Positions 46,583 through 56,329 of a DNA stretch of 64,000 nucleotides are shown here, one piece after another. Origin of the DNA: Saprospiraceae bacterium (GTDB lineage: Bacteria > Bacteroidota > Bacteroidia > Chitinophagales > Saprospiraceae). The position numbers and the translations under genes are program-made. How positions within the stretch are numbered: the first letter of the stretch is position 1; the number at the start of each line of letters is the position of its first letter. The notes beneath the pieces are model-generated. The model made no database searches and had not been told where the DNA came from. It saw nothing but the letters and a program-made list of their open reading frames with translations. The stretch spans positions 22,072 through 86,071 of the forward strand of contig JAHDDE010000013.1 of the NCBI GenBank assembly GCA_020629515.1. Reading direction: 5' to 3'.

Positions 46583-47764
46583 TTACTCAATGGCGAGAAC
46601 CAGGCCTTTGAGATATTTGCCTTCAGGGTGGAAGATGCTTACAGGATGATCTGGGCCTTGTGACAAGTGGTGCAACACTCGACAAGATCTGCCTGTTTCT
46701 ATTGCTGCGGCGGTGATCGTGTCATAAAATAGTTTAGCGTCAATAACCTGTGAGCAAGAAAATGTGAAAATCAAACCACCAGATTTCACTTTTTTGATCG
46801 CTAACGAATTAATTCTTTTATACGCTTGTACTGCGTTATGTCTTTTTCTGACGCTTTTAGCGAATGCGGGCGGATCAACTACGATTATGTCGTATTCCTC
46901 ATTTTCAATTTCTTTGAGGTACTTATTGACGTCTTCTATGATAGCTACATGTCGATCCTCTTTCTTCGTCAGCGATACATTTTTTTCTAAAATTTCAATT
47001 GCTTTTTTCGAAGCATCAATGCTACATACTTTGTTAGCTCCGTGGTTAAGTGCGTAGATCGAAAATCCACCAGTGTAACAATATAAATTTAGGACGTTTT
47101 TATCTTTGGTATATTGGCTTAAAAGCTGACGATTGACCCGCTGATCCAAAAAGAATCCAGTTTTTTGACTTCCTATTAATTCAATCAGAAATTTTTGATT
47201 GTTCTCAACTATACCAATCTCTGAGTTAGATCCTAATAGGAATCCATCAGCGTTGTCTAAGGCATAATCACGAGGCAGGGTGTTTTGACTTTTGTTGTAA
47301 ACCACTTTAATAGTAGATCCTAATTCAGATAAAAGGGCATTCTTTATCATGTCTATCATCCGATGAACGCCAATAGTGTGACATTGGATTACTGCGCAAT
47401 CATAGTATATATCAATGACTAAACCAGGCACTCCGTCGCCTTCTCCATGAAATAGGCGGTAGGCATTAGTGCCTTTATTAGGCAGTCCTATTTTTTGCCT
47501 TATACTTATGGCACCAGCTATTCTCTCATCCCAAAATTTTTGGTTGATCTCTCTTTGCTCAAATGAAAGAATACGTACTAATATGCTACCATCTTGATAG
47601 TAGCCTGTAGCCAGGTATTCTCCTTTCTTACTTTCTATTTCGACGATGTCGCCGTCAGAGATGGGTTCATGAGGCAAAACACCTCTTGAGAATATCCAAG
47701 GATGTTTCCTTCGTATAGAGGAAATTCGATCATTCTTGACTTGTAGCGAAGGGTAGATATTCAT
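46583..47764 (-). CDS. Class I SAM-dependent rRNA methyltransferase, RlmI-type
   Basis: A 393-residue member of the RlmI/RlmK (COG1092) family, which methylates C5 of cytosine in 23S rRNA. An N-terminal PUA-like domain (RKHPWIFSRGVLPHEPISDGDIVEI) precedes a central RNA-contact domain. The methyltransferase fold follows, with NLYCYTGGFSIYALNHGA (SAM-binding), DIIVVDPPAFAKS (DPPxF motif) and IFTFSCSQ carrying a catalytic Cys. It stands between convergent and divergent genes, monocistronic. Confidence 0.93.
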   Translation of the reverse strand: MNIYPSLQVKNDRISSIRRKHPWIFSRGVLPHEPISDGDIVEIESKKGEYLATGYYQDGSILVRILSFEQREINQKFWDERIAGAISIRQKIGLPNKGTNAYRLFHGEGDGVPGLVIDIYYDCAVIQCHTIGVHRMIDMIKNALLSELGSTIKVVYNKSQNTLPRDYALDNADGFLLGSNSEIGIVENNQKFLIELIGSQKTGFFLDQRVNRQLLSQYTKDKNVLNLYCYTGGFSIYALNHGANKVCSIDASKKAIEILEKNVSLTKKEDRHVAIIEDVNKYLKEIENEEYDIIVVDPPAFAKSVRKRHNAVQAYKRINSLAIKKVKSGGLIFTFSCSQVIDAKLFYDTITAAAIETGRSCRVLHHLSQGPDHPVSIFHPEGKYLKGLVLAIE

Positions 47765-47923
47765 TTTATAGGCTTAGAGAGTACCACAAAGTTAGTTTTT
47801 AACTTATGAATGAGCGTGAAATGGGTTAAGAAAGTAATAACTCAGAATAAATATTATCGAATTTTTATAATTAATAATCAATTGTTTATACATTAGTAAA
47901 ATATTTAATATGATAGAACCTAA

Positions 47924-48466
47924 ATGGTAGGAAACTTTTTTCTACATCCAGCTATACTTATTGCTTCTGGTTTTGAGTGTCTCAACTCATCAGATGTACG
48001 TTTTCTTAATGCCAGCAGGAAACATTTTAATCCTCATCACGACAATTTTTCTCAGATATTATTGATCACTCCAACGGATTTTGAATTGGGAGGTATATTT
48101 AATCCTACAGATAGGATGCTGGAGCCTATTATTGCCTATAAGCAAGCTCAAGAAAGAATACCTGATTTTCCATATTTGACTAAATCCCAAATAGTAAAAT
48201 ATATATATCAAGAACGATTAGAAATTACTTTTCAAAAAGTAATCCATGAGTTGCTGCAGACGATCAAAGGAACATTGGGCTACAACGATACTAATATTTC
48301 GCGCCTTTTCGACTCTGGCAATACGAACGCAAGAGCAATGAAATTGCTTCAAAAAACAATCATATATAAACAGATTAATGCACTTCATAAATGTGGAGTG
48401 GGTAATCGCTTGTCTGATGCTTTTGCTTTTGTGTTTCACAAGTATAGAATGAATCATTTAGATTAA
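47924..48466 (+). CDS. Hypothetical protein coupled to a DEAD-box helicase gene
   Basis: A 180-residue protein that I do not recognise. It has no signal peptide or membrane helix; the first 20 residues are hydrophobic but fold-like (GNFFLHPAILIASGFECL). The C-terminal half is basic and alpha-helical. It ends 16 bp before the helicase start on the same strand, so the two are probably co-transcribed and may act together on RNA. Base composition does not differ from its neighbours. Confidence 0.6.
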   Translation: MVGNFFLHPAILIASGFECLNSSDVRFLNASRKHFNPHHDNFSQILLITPTDFELGGIFNPTDRMLEPIIAYKQAQERIPDFPYLTKSQIVKYIYQERLEITFQKVIHELLQTIKGTLGYNDTNISRLFDSGNTNARAMKLLQKTIIYKQINALHKCGVGNRLSDAFAFVFHKYRMNHLD

Positions 48467-48482
48467 AATCACATAAATACAT

Positions 48483-49619
48483 ATGTCCTTTCAATTACTC
48501 AATCTCTCTCCATCATTGATCGAGGGGCTTCAAGAGCAAAACTTTCTAGGGGCATACCCCATACAACAAGAGGTGATTCCTGCAGTTTTGTCTAATCATG
48601 ATATCATTGCCATAGCGCCAACGGGCAGTGGAAAGACTTTGAGCTATGTGCTACCCTTATTGATGCAGTTAGAGCATAATGTGAATTATAAAAATAGACA
48701 CGTCAGGAGTTTGATATTGGTGCCTACCAGAGAACTCTGTGTACAGGTCCATCAATGCATACAGTCGTTTGTCGTTCATATCGAGCGTCGATTAAAAAGT
48801 ATGGCGGTGTACGGTGGCGTGTCTATCAATCCTCAGATGAAAGGGTTACAGCATGTCGAAATTTTGGTCGCTACACCTGGCAGGTTGCTGGATCTTTTAG
48901 AAAAGAATGCGCTCTACTTGGATCAAGTCAAATTACTCGTGATGGATGAAGCGGACAAATTGCTTAACATGGGCTTTACAACTCAAGTTGAACAAATCAT
49001 TGATTTGTTACCAACGAAAAGACAAAATTTATTGTTTTCGGCTACACTTACACCTAAGTTAGATGGTTTAACAAAGTTGGCGCTCAGAGATCCTAAAGTT
49101 ATAAAAGTAGGTAGCGATGAGATAAATATTGACTTGATAAAGCAAGAAGCTTATGCTGTACCTGATGAGAAAAAAGGACCATTTCTCAGATATTTGATAA
49201 AGGCCAATTCGGACAAAAGGATATTGGTATTCACTTCATCAATACATAAAGCTGATAGGGTAGTTCATAAATTGGGCAAAAATGGTATTAAGGCAAAAGC
49301 AATACATAGCAAGATTAGTCAGGGCGGCAGAGGCAATGCATTACAGGCTTTTAAAACCAATAAGATTAAAGTATTAGTGGCTACAGATTTGATAGCAAGA
49401 GGGATTGATATAGACAAGCTTCCTATCGTTATCAATTATGAGTTGCCAAGGTCCCCTAAAGATTATATCCATCGTATAGGACGAACGGGTAGAGCGGAAT
49501 CAGAAGGAATAGCATTGGCATTGGTTAGCCCTGCAGAGGAGCACCATTTTAAAGTGATACAAAAGAAAATAGGGACATGGACTCCATTAGAATCTATAGA
49601 GCAGATTAATTTACTTTGA
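48483..49619 (+). CDS. DEAD-box RNA helicase
   Basis: A 378-residue ATP-dependent RNA helicase with all core motifs: Q motif (YPIQQEVIP), I (APTGSGKT), Ia (PTREL), GG, Ib (TPGRL), II (DEAD), III (SAT), IV/V (VLVATDLIARGIDID) and VI (YIHRIGRTGRAES). It lacks the long basic C-terminal tail of RhlE and DeaD, so it is a minimal core. It may work in ribosome biogenesis or cold-adapted RNA unfolding. Confidence 0.95.
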   Translation: MSFQLLNLSPSLIEGLQEQNFLGAYPIQQEVIPAVLSNHDIIAIAPTGSGKTLSYVLPLLMQLEHNVNYKNRHVRSLILVPTRELCVQVHQCIQSFVVHIERRLKSMAVYGGVSINPQMKGLQHVEILVATPGRLLDLLEKNALYLDQVKLLVMDEADKLLNMGFTTQVEQIIDLLPTKRQNLLFSATLTPKLDGLTKLALRDPKVIKVGSDEINIDLIKQEAYAVPDEKKGPFLRYLIKANSDKRILVFTSSIHKADRVVHKLGKNGIKAKAIHSKISQGGRGNALQAFKTNKIKVLVATDLIARGIDIDKLPIVINYELPRSPKDYIHRIGRTGRAESEGIALALVSPAEEHHFKVIQKKIGTWTPLESIEQINLL

Positions 49620-49646
49620 GTGATTTGAGATTGTAATTTCTCTTTA

Positions 49647-50528
49647 TTATTCGATTGTCTTCTCCATACTCGAGACGGCGGCTACATTAAAAAAGCCTAA
49701 TGCGCTGCTACCATCTGACTTTACGATATTGCTTCTGACATTGGCCAATGGCAAAGCAAATATTCCATTAGATCCATTGCTAATCTGATCTCGTGTTATT
49801 TCCATGAAATTAAATGCTGGTTCGGTAAGCGAATGAATCTCCACTCTGATCTCTTCTCCAGATTCCCAAGCAATAGGCAGTCCATCTCCATCAAGTTCAT
49901 TGGCTAAATCTCTAATAGGAGGTATAAAAATGATTCCATCCACCATAGACCCCGCATCAAATCCTGCATCAAAAGCTATATTAATCTCTGTGGCATCATT
50001 TAGGAATTCACCATTTTTATACGTTTTAATCCAATAGGCATCCCCTGTGCCACTAAAATCTCGTGCGAAAAATTCGGTGTATATACCATCATCCAGAAAA
50101 ACTTCATCATCGATAAATTCTTGAGTGATCGAATCAACGGAGGGGACCCGCATGATGGAAGTTTCTGCTGTGTATTCTTGCCCTTCGTAACTAATAAAGA
50201 GTTGTAGCACATCGCCAACCTCTCCTAATTGTTCAGTATTCTGTGGAGACCAAGAATAATAACTCGAATTAGACTCAAATTCAAAAGACTGCCCTTTGGT
50301 GATGTTATTGACAACTACTTCAGCACCTGCTGCAATGGATGGATTCGTATTGTCAAAATAACCTTGAGCAAGCGTCAAGTTGATTTGTTGAGTTTGATTT
50401 CGATTGTCGATCCATGCGTCGATTACTAAATCGCCAGAAGCCGATTCTACATCAATATCAATCACGTCTTCACAGGCGTACATCCCGATGATAGAGAGCA
50501 ACAATAGATATTTAAACACTTTTCTCAT
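49647..50528 (-). CDS. DUF4249-family outer-membrane lipoprotein
   Basis: A 293-residue predicted lipoprotein (MRKVFKYLLLLSIIGMYAC, lipobox MYAC at residue 19). The DUF4249 pattern is clear: EDVIDIDVESASGDLVIDAWIDN at the start, VVVNNI, LQLFISYEGQEYTAETSI, then PSVDSITQEF. It begins 3 bp after the TonB receptor stop. DUF4249 proteins form pairs with TonB receptors in Bacteroidota; they are thought to be surface ligand-binding partners. The ligand is unknown. Confidence 0.9.
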   Translation of the reverse strand: MRKVFKYLLLLSIIGMYACEDVIDIDVESASGDLVIDAWIDNRNQTQQINLTLAQGYFDNTNPSIAAGAEVVVNNITKGQSFEFESNSSYYSWSPQNTEQLGEVGDVLQLFISYEGQEYTAETSIMRVPSVDSITQEFIDDEVFLDDGIYTEFFARDFSGTGDAYWIKTYKNGEFLNDATEINIAFDAGFDAGSMVDGIIFIPPIRDLANELDGDGLPIAWESGEEIRVEIHSLTEPAFNFMEITRDQISNGSNGIFALPLANVRSNIVKSDGSSALGFFNVAAVSSMEKTIE

Positions 50529-50531
50529 GGA

Positions 50532-52886
50532 TTAAAATTTGAAATTATAGGAAACTGAAGGAATGAAGTTGCCAATAACCGAAAGTCTCACCGCTTCGGT
50601 TATCCCAGCATCTCCTTGACGAGTGAAGATTGAAAATGGATTACGTTTAGAATAGACATTGTATATAGAAAACACCCATTCGCCTTGCCATCTACGTTGA
50701 TTATTCTTCTTCCCTTGCAGGGTGGCTGATAGATCTAATCGGTGATACAAGGGTATCCTAACGTTGTTTCTATCTTCATTAACATTCACTGGGATGATAT
50801 AGCCCTGCTGCTGTATTCTTGTAGTAGGAAATGTAGTTGGGGTCCCAGAGATGGCCACAAAATTAGCACTAAAGGCCCATCTATCATTGAGGTCATAAAA
50901 TCCTGTGATACTTAAGTTGTGCGTTTGGTCAAAACGAGAAGGATACCACTCTCCTTTATTGATGCCGTCTACTTGTCTTTCACTTCGGGCAAGTGTATAG
51001 CTGATCCAACCATTTAACCTTCCTTCGTTTTTCTTTAGCATAAGTTCTAATCCATATGCTCTACCTCTTCCTTCTAATAGATCCCCTTCTAAAAATTCAT
51101 TCAGTAATAAGTCAGCCCCGTCAATATAATCTACCAGATGGTCGAGTTTTTTGTAATAAGTTTCTGCACTCAGCTCATACTTGTTGTCATTGAAGTTTTG
51201 AAAATACCCGAGTGCTACCTGGTCGGCAGTTTGAGGTTTTATATTATTAGTACTTGGCGTCCAGATGTCTACTGGAGTAGATGCGGCAGTATTGGATATC
51301 AGATGGATGTATTGGGTCATTCTGTTATAACTCAATTTGAATGATTTACTTTGATCCATTTGATATTTAAGTGAAAATCTTGGTTCAAGATTGACATACG
51401 TTTTGATGGATTCCCACTGATCATAAGATTGGGACGAAATCGCCCTTCTTCTTACTCCTGGGATGAAGTCATTTTCAAATTCGTACGCCGTGCCTTTGCC
51501 GGTATAGTTAAAATGGGATAACCGCAAGCCATAATTGATGCTGATTTTTTCATTTACATTTTGCTCATTTTCAACAAAAATGGCTGTTTCAATTCCGTAT
51601 TTCTCCGGTACCGTCAGATCGGTAATTTCTCCCTCACTGACACCTACAGCATTACCGGGTTCGAAGTTATAGATGATACTTTGACCGCCAAATCGTATTT
51701 GATTGTCGGGAGTGAGGAACCAAGTGAATTCTGGTTTGATGCTATAGTTTTTGATTCTGGCGTCCCAATTAAATCTATTATCTGCTTCACTTCCAAACTT
51801 AATTTGATAATCATAATCACTAAAGTACAAGGTGATATTGCTGAAGAGTTTATCGCTGAAGAGGTGATTCCATCTTAATGTGGTGGTAGCATTTCCCCAG
51901 TTGAATCCTGCATCATCGCCAAATCCGAAATTGTCACGCCCTAAATACCCTGACAAGAACAATTTATCTTTTTCTCCAAAGCCCCAATTCGTTTTGAGAG
52001 TAAGATCATAGAAGTTGAGTGCTGAACCTTCCAAGTCTTCATTGAGGAATGGTTGTGCTAATACGTCTATATAAGATCGCCTGCCAGCCACTATAAAAGA
52101 GGACTTGTCCTTTACTATGGGTGCTTCTACCGAAAACCTGCTGAATATGGCACCAATACCTCCATTGAGTTCCATTTTTTTGCTGTTACCCTCTTTCATC
52201 CTTACGTCAAGTATAGAGGATAGTCTACCTCCGTATCGAGAGGGGATTCCTCCTTTATAAAGTTTGACATCCTTGACAGCATCAGGATTGAAGACAGAGA
52301 AAAAACCAAATAAATGCGATGAATTGTAAACTGGCGCCTCATCTAAGAGTACCAAATTCTGATCTATACTTCCTCCCCTCACATTAAATCCTGAAGCACC
52401 TTCCCCCACAGAGCTTACTCCGGGAAGCAGCTGAATACTTCTCAACACTTCTACCTCGCCCAATAGTGTAGGCATCTTCTTGATCGTGCTGACATCCAGT
52501 TTGTTAACACTCATTTCGATATCGCTGACGTTGGCATTTTCTGCCTCTGATGAGATGACTACTTCCATCAATTCAGTGGACTCCATTCCTAATTCAACAT
52601 CTTTTTTGATATTCTCCTTTAGATCAATCTTTTGGGTCACGGTGACAAAACCCAAGTAAGAATATTGAATTGTATACTGTTCAGGTGGTAGTGTGATAGA
52701 ATAAAATCCATACTCATTGCTGGTGGTACCCGTTCCAAGTTCATTGATATAGACGTTAGCCCCAATAAGAGTTTCGCCACTCGCAGCATCCTTGATATAT
52801 CCGCTGATGGTCCGTATATCTTTCTGACCCAATAGCGTTGAAGCAATAAATAATAAAAAAAACAATAAAAAAGGGAATTTCCTCAT
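50532..52886 (-). CDS. TonB-dependent receptor paired with DUF4249
   Basis: A 784-residue outer-membrane receptor with signal peptide (FPFLLFFLLFIASTLLGQ). A carboxypeptidase regulatory-like domain follows (SGYIKDAASGETLIGANVYIN, residues about 27-105), then the plug (GASGFNVRGGSIDQNLVLLDEAPVYN), then the barrel ending PSVSYNFKF. There is no STN domain and no sigma/FecR pair nearby, so it is not a trans-envelope signalling receptor. It is paired with the DUF4249 lipoprotein and likely works with TonB-ExbBD encoded elsewhere. Confidence 0.92.
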   Translation of the reverse strand: MRKFPFLLFFLLFIASTLLGQKDIRTISGYIKDAASGETLIGANVYINELGTGTTSNEYGFYSITLPPEQYTIQYSYLGFVTVTQKIDLKENIKKDVELGMESTELMEVVISSEAENANVSDIEMSVNKLDVSTIKKMPTLLGEVEVLRSIQLLPGVSSVGEGASGFNVRGGSIDQNLVLLDEAPVYNSSHLFGFFSVFNPDAVKDVKLYKGGIPSRYGGRLSSILDVRMKEGNSKKMELNGGIGAIFSRFSVEAPIVKDKSSFIVAGRRSYIDVLAQPFLNEDLEGSALNFYDLTLKTNWGFGEKDKLFLSGYLGRDNFGFGDDAGFNWGNATTTLRWNHLFSDKLFSNITLYFSDYDYQIKFGSEADNRFNWDARIKNYSIKPEFTWFLTPDNQIRFGGQSIIYNFEPGNAVGVSEGEITDLTVPEKYGIETAIFVENEQNVNEKISINYGLRLSHFNYTGKGTAYEFENDFIPGVRRRAISSQSYDQWESIKTYVNLEPRFSLKYQMDQSKSFKLSYNRMTQYIHLISNTAASTPVDIWTPSTNNIKPQTADQVALGYFQNFNDNKYELSAETYYKKLDHLVDYIDGADLLLNEFLEGDLLEGRGRAYGLELMLKKNEGRLNGWISYTLARSERQVDGINKGEWYPSRFDQTHNLSITGFYDLNDRWAFSANFVAISGTPTTFPTTRIQQQGYIIPVNVNEDRNNVRIPLYHRLDLSATLQGKKNNQRRWQGEWVFSIYNVYSKRNPFSIFTRQGDAGITEAVRLSVIGNFIPSVSYNFKF

Positions 52887-52990
52887 AAGCGTTTTGTAAA
52901 GTCTAAGAACGATTGAGCCGAAGAATTGTTAACCAAACGACTCGATAATTCCCTCAACAATTAATTTTTATTGACCAACCTACAGATGTT

Positions 52991-53644
52991 TTAGACATAT
53001 TTAGTAGGGTATGGTCCAATGCTCCTTGATAAGTAAGCTTTGCCATCATGTATAGTTTGGGTAGCGTACTGGTTGGACTTTGATAATATATATTGAGCAT
53101 AAGCTTGTGTACCACCCATATCCATATTGTCAGCATAGATGATAGCTCTTTCACTTAACATAGGTTCGAGCTGTTTAAACAAGGGTAGATAGAGATTTTT
53201 CCATCCATCTAAGAATAAGAAATCTATGGATTTATCCAGCTTTTGCAACGTCTGCATGGCATCACCAATCCTTATTTCTACGTATTCAATTAGTCCTGCC
53301 TCTTGGATATTGGATAGTGCTTTCAGCGCTTTGCTTTCGATTAATTCTGTGCTAATAACTTGACCTCCTGTTTCTCTGGCGCCATCTGCCAAGTAGATTG
53401 TAGAAATACCAAAAGATGTCCCGAACTCAACAATGTTCTGGCACTTATTTTTGATGATTAACTCTTTGAGATCCTTCCCTTGCTGTTGAGAGATGGGTAA
53501 ATAGGCATCCTTAAAGTCAGAGGGCTGTAGAGGTCTGAAGATGGACTTTATGATCCCTCCGCCTATTTTTTTATAGTCATTTTGAGCATCATGGTGGAGC
53601 TCTTTTAATTTCTGTTGAACTAACTTTTCTTTTAAAATTTTCAT
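52991..53644 (-). CDS. Class I SAM-dependent O-methyltransferase
   Basis: A 217-residue O-methyltransferase family 3-like enzyme. The SAM-binding loop is VEFGTSFGISTIYLADG (about residues 70-87), the acidic ribose ligand is in ISTELIESKA, and DFLFLDGWKNLYLPLFKQL and YADNMDMGG carry the metal-site region. The N-terminus has no leader, so the enzyme should be cytoplasmic. It starts about 100 bp after the four-domain lipoprotein gene, with a hairpin between. The acceptor is unknown. Confidence 0.82.
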   Translation of the reverse strand: MKILKEKLVQQKLKELHHDAQNDYKKIGGGIIKSIFRPLQPSDFKDAYLPISQQQGKDLKELIIKNKCQNIVEFGTSFGISTIYLADGARETGGQVISTELIESKALKALSNIQEAGLIEYVEIRIGDAMQTLQKLDKSIDFLFLDGWKNLYLPLFKQLEPMLSERAIIYADNMDMGGTQAYAQYILSKSNQYATQTIHDGKAYLSRSIGPYPTKYV

Positions 53645-53684
53645 ATTGATTGATTTTTGATGTCTTTAAAATTAACTTGACAAT

Positions 53685-53714
53685 AAGAAAGGTTGTCAAC
53701 GTGACAACCCTTCT
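53685..53714 (-). terminator. Hairpin after the four-domain lipoprotein gene
   Basis: GGTTGTCA pairs with TGACAACC around ACG, extended by AAGAAA/TTCTTT with a bulge. On the minus strand the tail is TTTCTTATT, so termination is probably moderate. Confidence 0.6.
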
Positions 53715-53747
53715 TTACTAAACTTAATGCGCTAATTTTTGCTCGAT

Positions 53748-55241
53748 TTAGAATTTGCCATTTTGATTTTTCCATTCACTTTGTGGAGGGATAGTAGATA
53801 TAACATCCCAATGTTCTACGATTTTGCCATTTTCTAATCTAAAGAGATCATAAAAAGCAGAATGTTCACCTTTGCCAAATTTTCCTTCGCTCAATGCTAA
53901 TACGAAGTTGCCTTGTCCGAGTACTAAATGAAGTTTGTCGTATTCCATGACCAATCCATTCTCAGCAAAGTATTGCATGGCCGCCCCAAAACCCTCTAAT
54001 CCATCAGCCACTGCAGGGTTATGCTGGATATATTTGGTAGGATTGATGTACTGAGTTATTTTTTCATTTTGGTGATTGAGCAATACATCATTTATAAATC
54101 CCTTGATTGTTGCTTTATTAGCCTCTGTTTTATCTAAATCCACTATAGCGGTCTCTCCGTCAAATTGTGTTCTTCCACTTGGGTTAGGGTCTTGTACCTC
54201 GATGAGGTTGTCCCAGTGTTCTACGATTTGACCATTTTCAAATCTAAAAACATCAAATCCTGCTTTCGGTCCAAAAAAGTCATATTCTGTATGGGTAAAT
54301 ACATATTCTCCGTCTTCAAATGCTCTAACCACGTTGGCCGAGAACCCTTGTGGGGGAGCGTGTTGCATCACTTCACCAAATCCTGCCAGACCATCTCCTA
54401 CAGCCAGATTATGTTGAATGTATTTATTTGGATTAATGTAAGATATAGGTGTTTGATCTCCTGTGTTAAAACTGTTAAGTAATGCGACAACTTTGTCTTT
54501 CTTTGATAATTCCATGTTGTTATGTTTTAATGATTTAAGTGTTTGATATCTACTCATATTAATAGTAGATTGGTTCATAGTACCCATGAATTCTCCGGCT
54601 ATGGGTGCCGACATGAATGGTTCAAGAGAAGCGTCCGATAGCGCTTTATTTTTCCAATAAACTGCTACGACTTGCTTACCAGACTCATTGGTACCGGTTA
54701 GTCTTTGTAAGAATCCTTCTCGTTTGCTAGTGAATTCAGTTTCTACTCTTTTGTTGAGCGCATTAAATGATTGTAGATCAGTTCCAGGTTTCACATCAAA
54801 AGTCATCACTTCCACGAATTCGCTACCTACTGCATCAAATGCCTCATTCATTTCATATCTTGACATCTCCATCGAAGGCCCGTCAATCATCTGCGCATAA
54901 TCTGCGACAGAAGGGTCACTCATGAATTTTTGCATAGATGCATCTGCATCTTTTGCACTTTCCCAGAAAACGATTACAACATATTGACCATTTTCATCAA
55001 CTCCGCTTTGCCTTTTTATAAAGCCAGGTTGATGTTTTGTGAAATTCGCCTCTACTTTAGCATCACGTTCATTGAATTTTTTAGGTTCAATAGTGGACTG
55101 AATGTTGAAGGTGGTTACCTCCATGACTGTTTTTTGGCTTATAACTTTTGTCTTGTCATCGAGGATGGTACTTCCTTTTTGATTACAGCTAAAGATGATT
55201 AGACTGGTAAGGAGCATTAATGCGACTAATAAATTCTTCAT
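53748..55241 (-). CDS. Lipoprotein with two ABM/dimeric alpha-beta barrel and two SnoaL-like domains
   Basis: About 497 residues from the ATG at 55241 (MKNLLVALMLLTSLIIFSC); the ORF-track start at 55259 adds MIKLKQ. A lipobox (LIIFSC) predicts a lipoprotein. Residues about 30-125 and 130-230 look like two antibiotic-biosynthesis-monooxygenase-type ferredoxin-like domains (KHQPGFIKRQSGVDENGQYVVIVFW and KREGFLQRLTGTNESGKQVVAVYW). Residues about 245-365 and 370-497 are two SnoaL-like / NTF2-type domains, repeating KYIQHNLAVGDGLAGFGEVM / KYIQHNPAVADGLEGFGAAM, then E-H-W-D. Both halves are internal duplications. Catalytic activity is not clear; it may bind a small polyketide-like or quinone-like ligand. 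Confidence 0.72.
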   Translation of the reverse strand: MKNLLVALMLLTSLIIFSCNQKGSTILDDKTKVISQKTVMEVTTFNIQSTIEPKKFNERDAKVEANFTKHQPGFIKRQSGVDENGQYVVIVFWESAKDADASMQKFMSDPSVADYAQMIDGPSMEMSRYEMNEAFDAVGSEFVEVMTFDVKPGTDLQSFNALNKRVETEFTSKREGFLQRLTGTNESGKQVVAVYWKNKALSDASLEPFMSAPIAGEFMGTMNQSTINMSRYQTLKSLKHNNMELSKKDKVVALLNSFNTGDQTPISYINPNKYIQHNLAVGDGLAGFGEVMQHAPPQGFSANVVRAFEDGEYVFTHTEYDFFGPKAGFDVFRFENGQIVEHWDNLIEVQDPNPSGRTQFDGETAIVDLDKTEANKATIKGFINDVLLNHQNEKITQYINPTKYIQHNPAVADGLEGFGAAMQYFAENGLVMEYDKLHLVLGQGNFVLALSEGKFGKGEHSAFYDLFRLENGKIVEHWDVISTIPPQSEWKNQNGKF

Positions 55242-55346
55242 TTGTTTTAGTTTGATCACTGATTATTTAATTATGATCTAAAGCTAAGACTAGGTGAAGG
55301 CGAAATAATTATGAAAAAAGGTACGGTTAGTATAAAAATGGGAAAT

Positions 55347-56222
55347 TTAGCTATTCGAGTTCCTATATTCTTCAGGCGTTTGGCCTATTCTCTTCTTAAA
55401 GTAGTTATAAAAATTGGAGGTTTCGTTGAATCCAGAGCCGTAGGCTATCTCCTTAATAGACAGCTTTGAGCGAATTAATTTTCTCTTGATATGGTTGAGA
55501 CATATCTCATCGATGAATTCTTTAGCATTCTTATTAACTATACTACGAGTGATGCTATTCAATGTTTTTGTACTTACACCGATCATGCGAGCATAGTCCA
55601 TCACTTTTAAGGTATCTTTATATTTATCTTCTACCAGCTGATTCAATCTTATGAACTCTTTGAGGTATTTCTTATCGTGATTAAAAGAGTTAATATGCGC
55701 TTTGATTCTAAATATTTTGCTGATAAGTATCTGTAGTTCACTTCTGATTATGCCAGGAGACAATGAATCATTGACCTCTATATATTCTTGATGTAGTCTA
55801 TTTATGATTTGATCTATTTCTCGATATTGGTGATTTTTAAGCTTGAGTTTAGGGGATGCTAAAAATTCATTAAATATCAATAAAGACTTGAAGGCTTCAT
55901 TTTCTTCAAAGTAACTACCCAAAAATTCAAAAGTAAATAAGATCAGTTGGCCATCAAGGGTGTCATCGGCAAATTTGTGGAGTTGATCCTTTCTAAGGAT
56001 TATGAGTGAGCCTTTCTCACATTGATAGTCTTTAAAGTCCACTGAATGAATACCCTGACCTGAAGTGAAGCATAGGATGGCAAAAAAGTTCACTTGATGC
56101 AATTCAAAAGGAGAATGGTCAATAAAGGCTCTGTTTTTCAATTCACTTATGGATACCATGTCAAAATCCATTTTTGGATTGGTGGCATTCCTGAATTCGA
56201 TCTTTTTCACGGATTCCTTCAT
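55347..56222 (-). CDS. AraC-family transcriptional regulator
   Basis: A 291-residue regulator. The N-terminal cupin-like sensor runs to about residue 180 (FAILCFTSGQGIHSVDFKDYQCEKGSLIILRKDQLHKF), followed by two helix-turn-helix units: VMDYARMIGVSTKTLNSI and LSIKEIAYGSGFNETSNFYNYFKKRIGQTPEEYR. It is divergent from another AraC-type gene, sharing about 100 bp of intergenic DNA. Its target may be the four-domain lipoprotein gene 100 bp downstream on the same strand. Confidence 0.92.
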   Translation of the reverse strand: MKESVKKIEFRNATNPKMDFDMVSISELKNRAFIDHSPFELHQVNFFAILCFTSGQGIHSVDFKDYQCEKGSLIILRKDQLHKFADDTLDGQLILFTFEFLGSYFEENEAFKSLLIFNEFLASPKLKLKNHQYREIDQIINRLHQEYIEVNDSLSPGIIRSELQILISKIFRIKAHINSFNHDKKYLKEFIRLNQLVEDKYKDTLKVMDYARMIGVSTKTLNSITRSIVNKNAKEFIDEICLNHIKRKLIRSKLSIKEIAYGSGFNETSNFYNYFKKRIGQTPEEYRNSNS

Positions 56223-56329
56223 AAGGGTGTTATTTCAGATAGTTTTTTATTGGCTTGCATTTGCGAATATGTCTTTTTTGTTTTCTACAAGACTTTATCA
56301 AAAATATGTTTTTAGTAATCTTGTTGTAT

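Noticed and set aside
51138-51878. Plus-strand ORFs of 68 and 105 aa inside the DUF4249-linked TonB receptor gene
   Set aside because: Antisense shadows of a well-supported TonB receptor.
53991-54500. Duplicated SnoaL-like segments as a DNA-level tandem repeat or assembly duplication
   Set aside because: The two copies match at protein level but differ widely in nucleotide sequence, so this is an old domain duplication.
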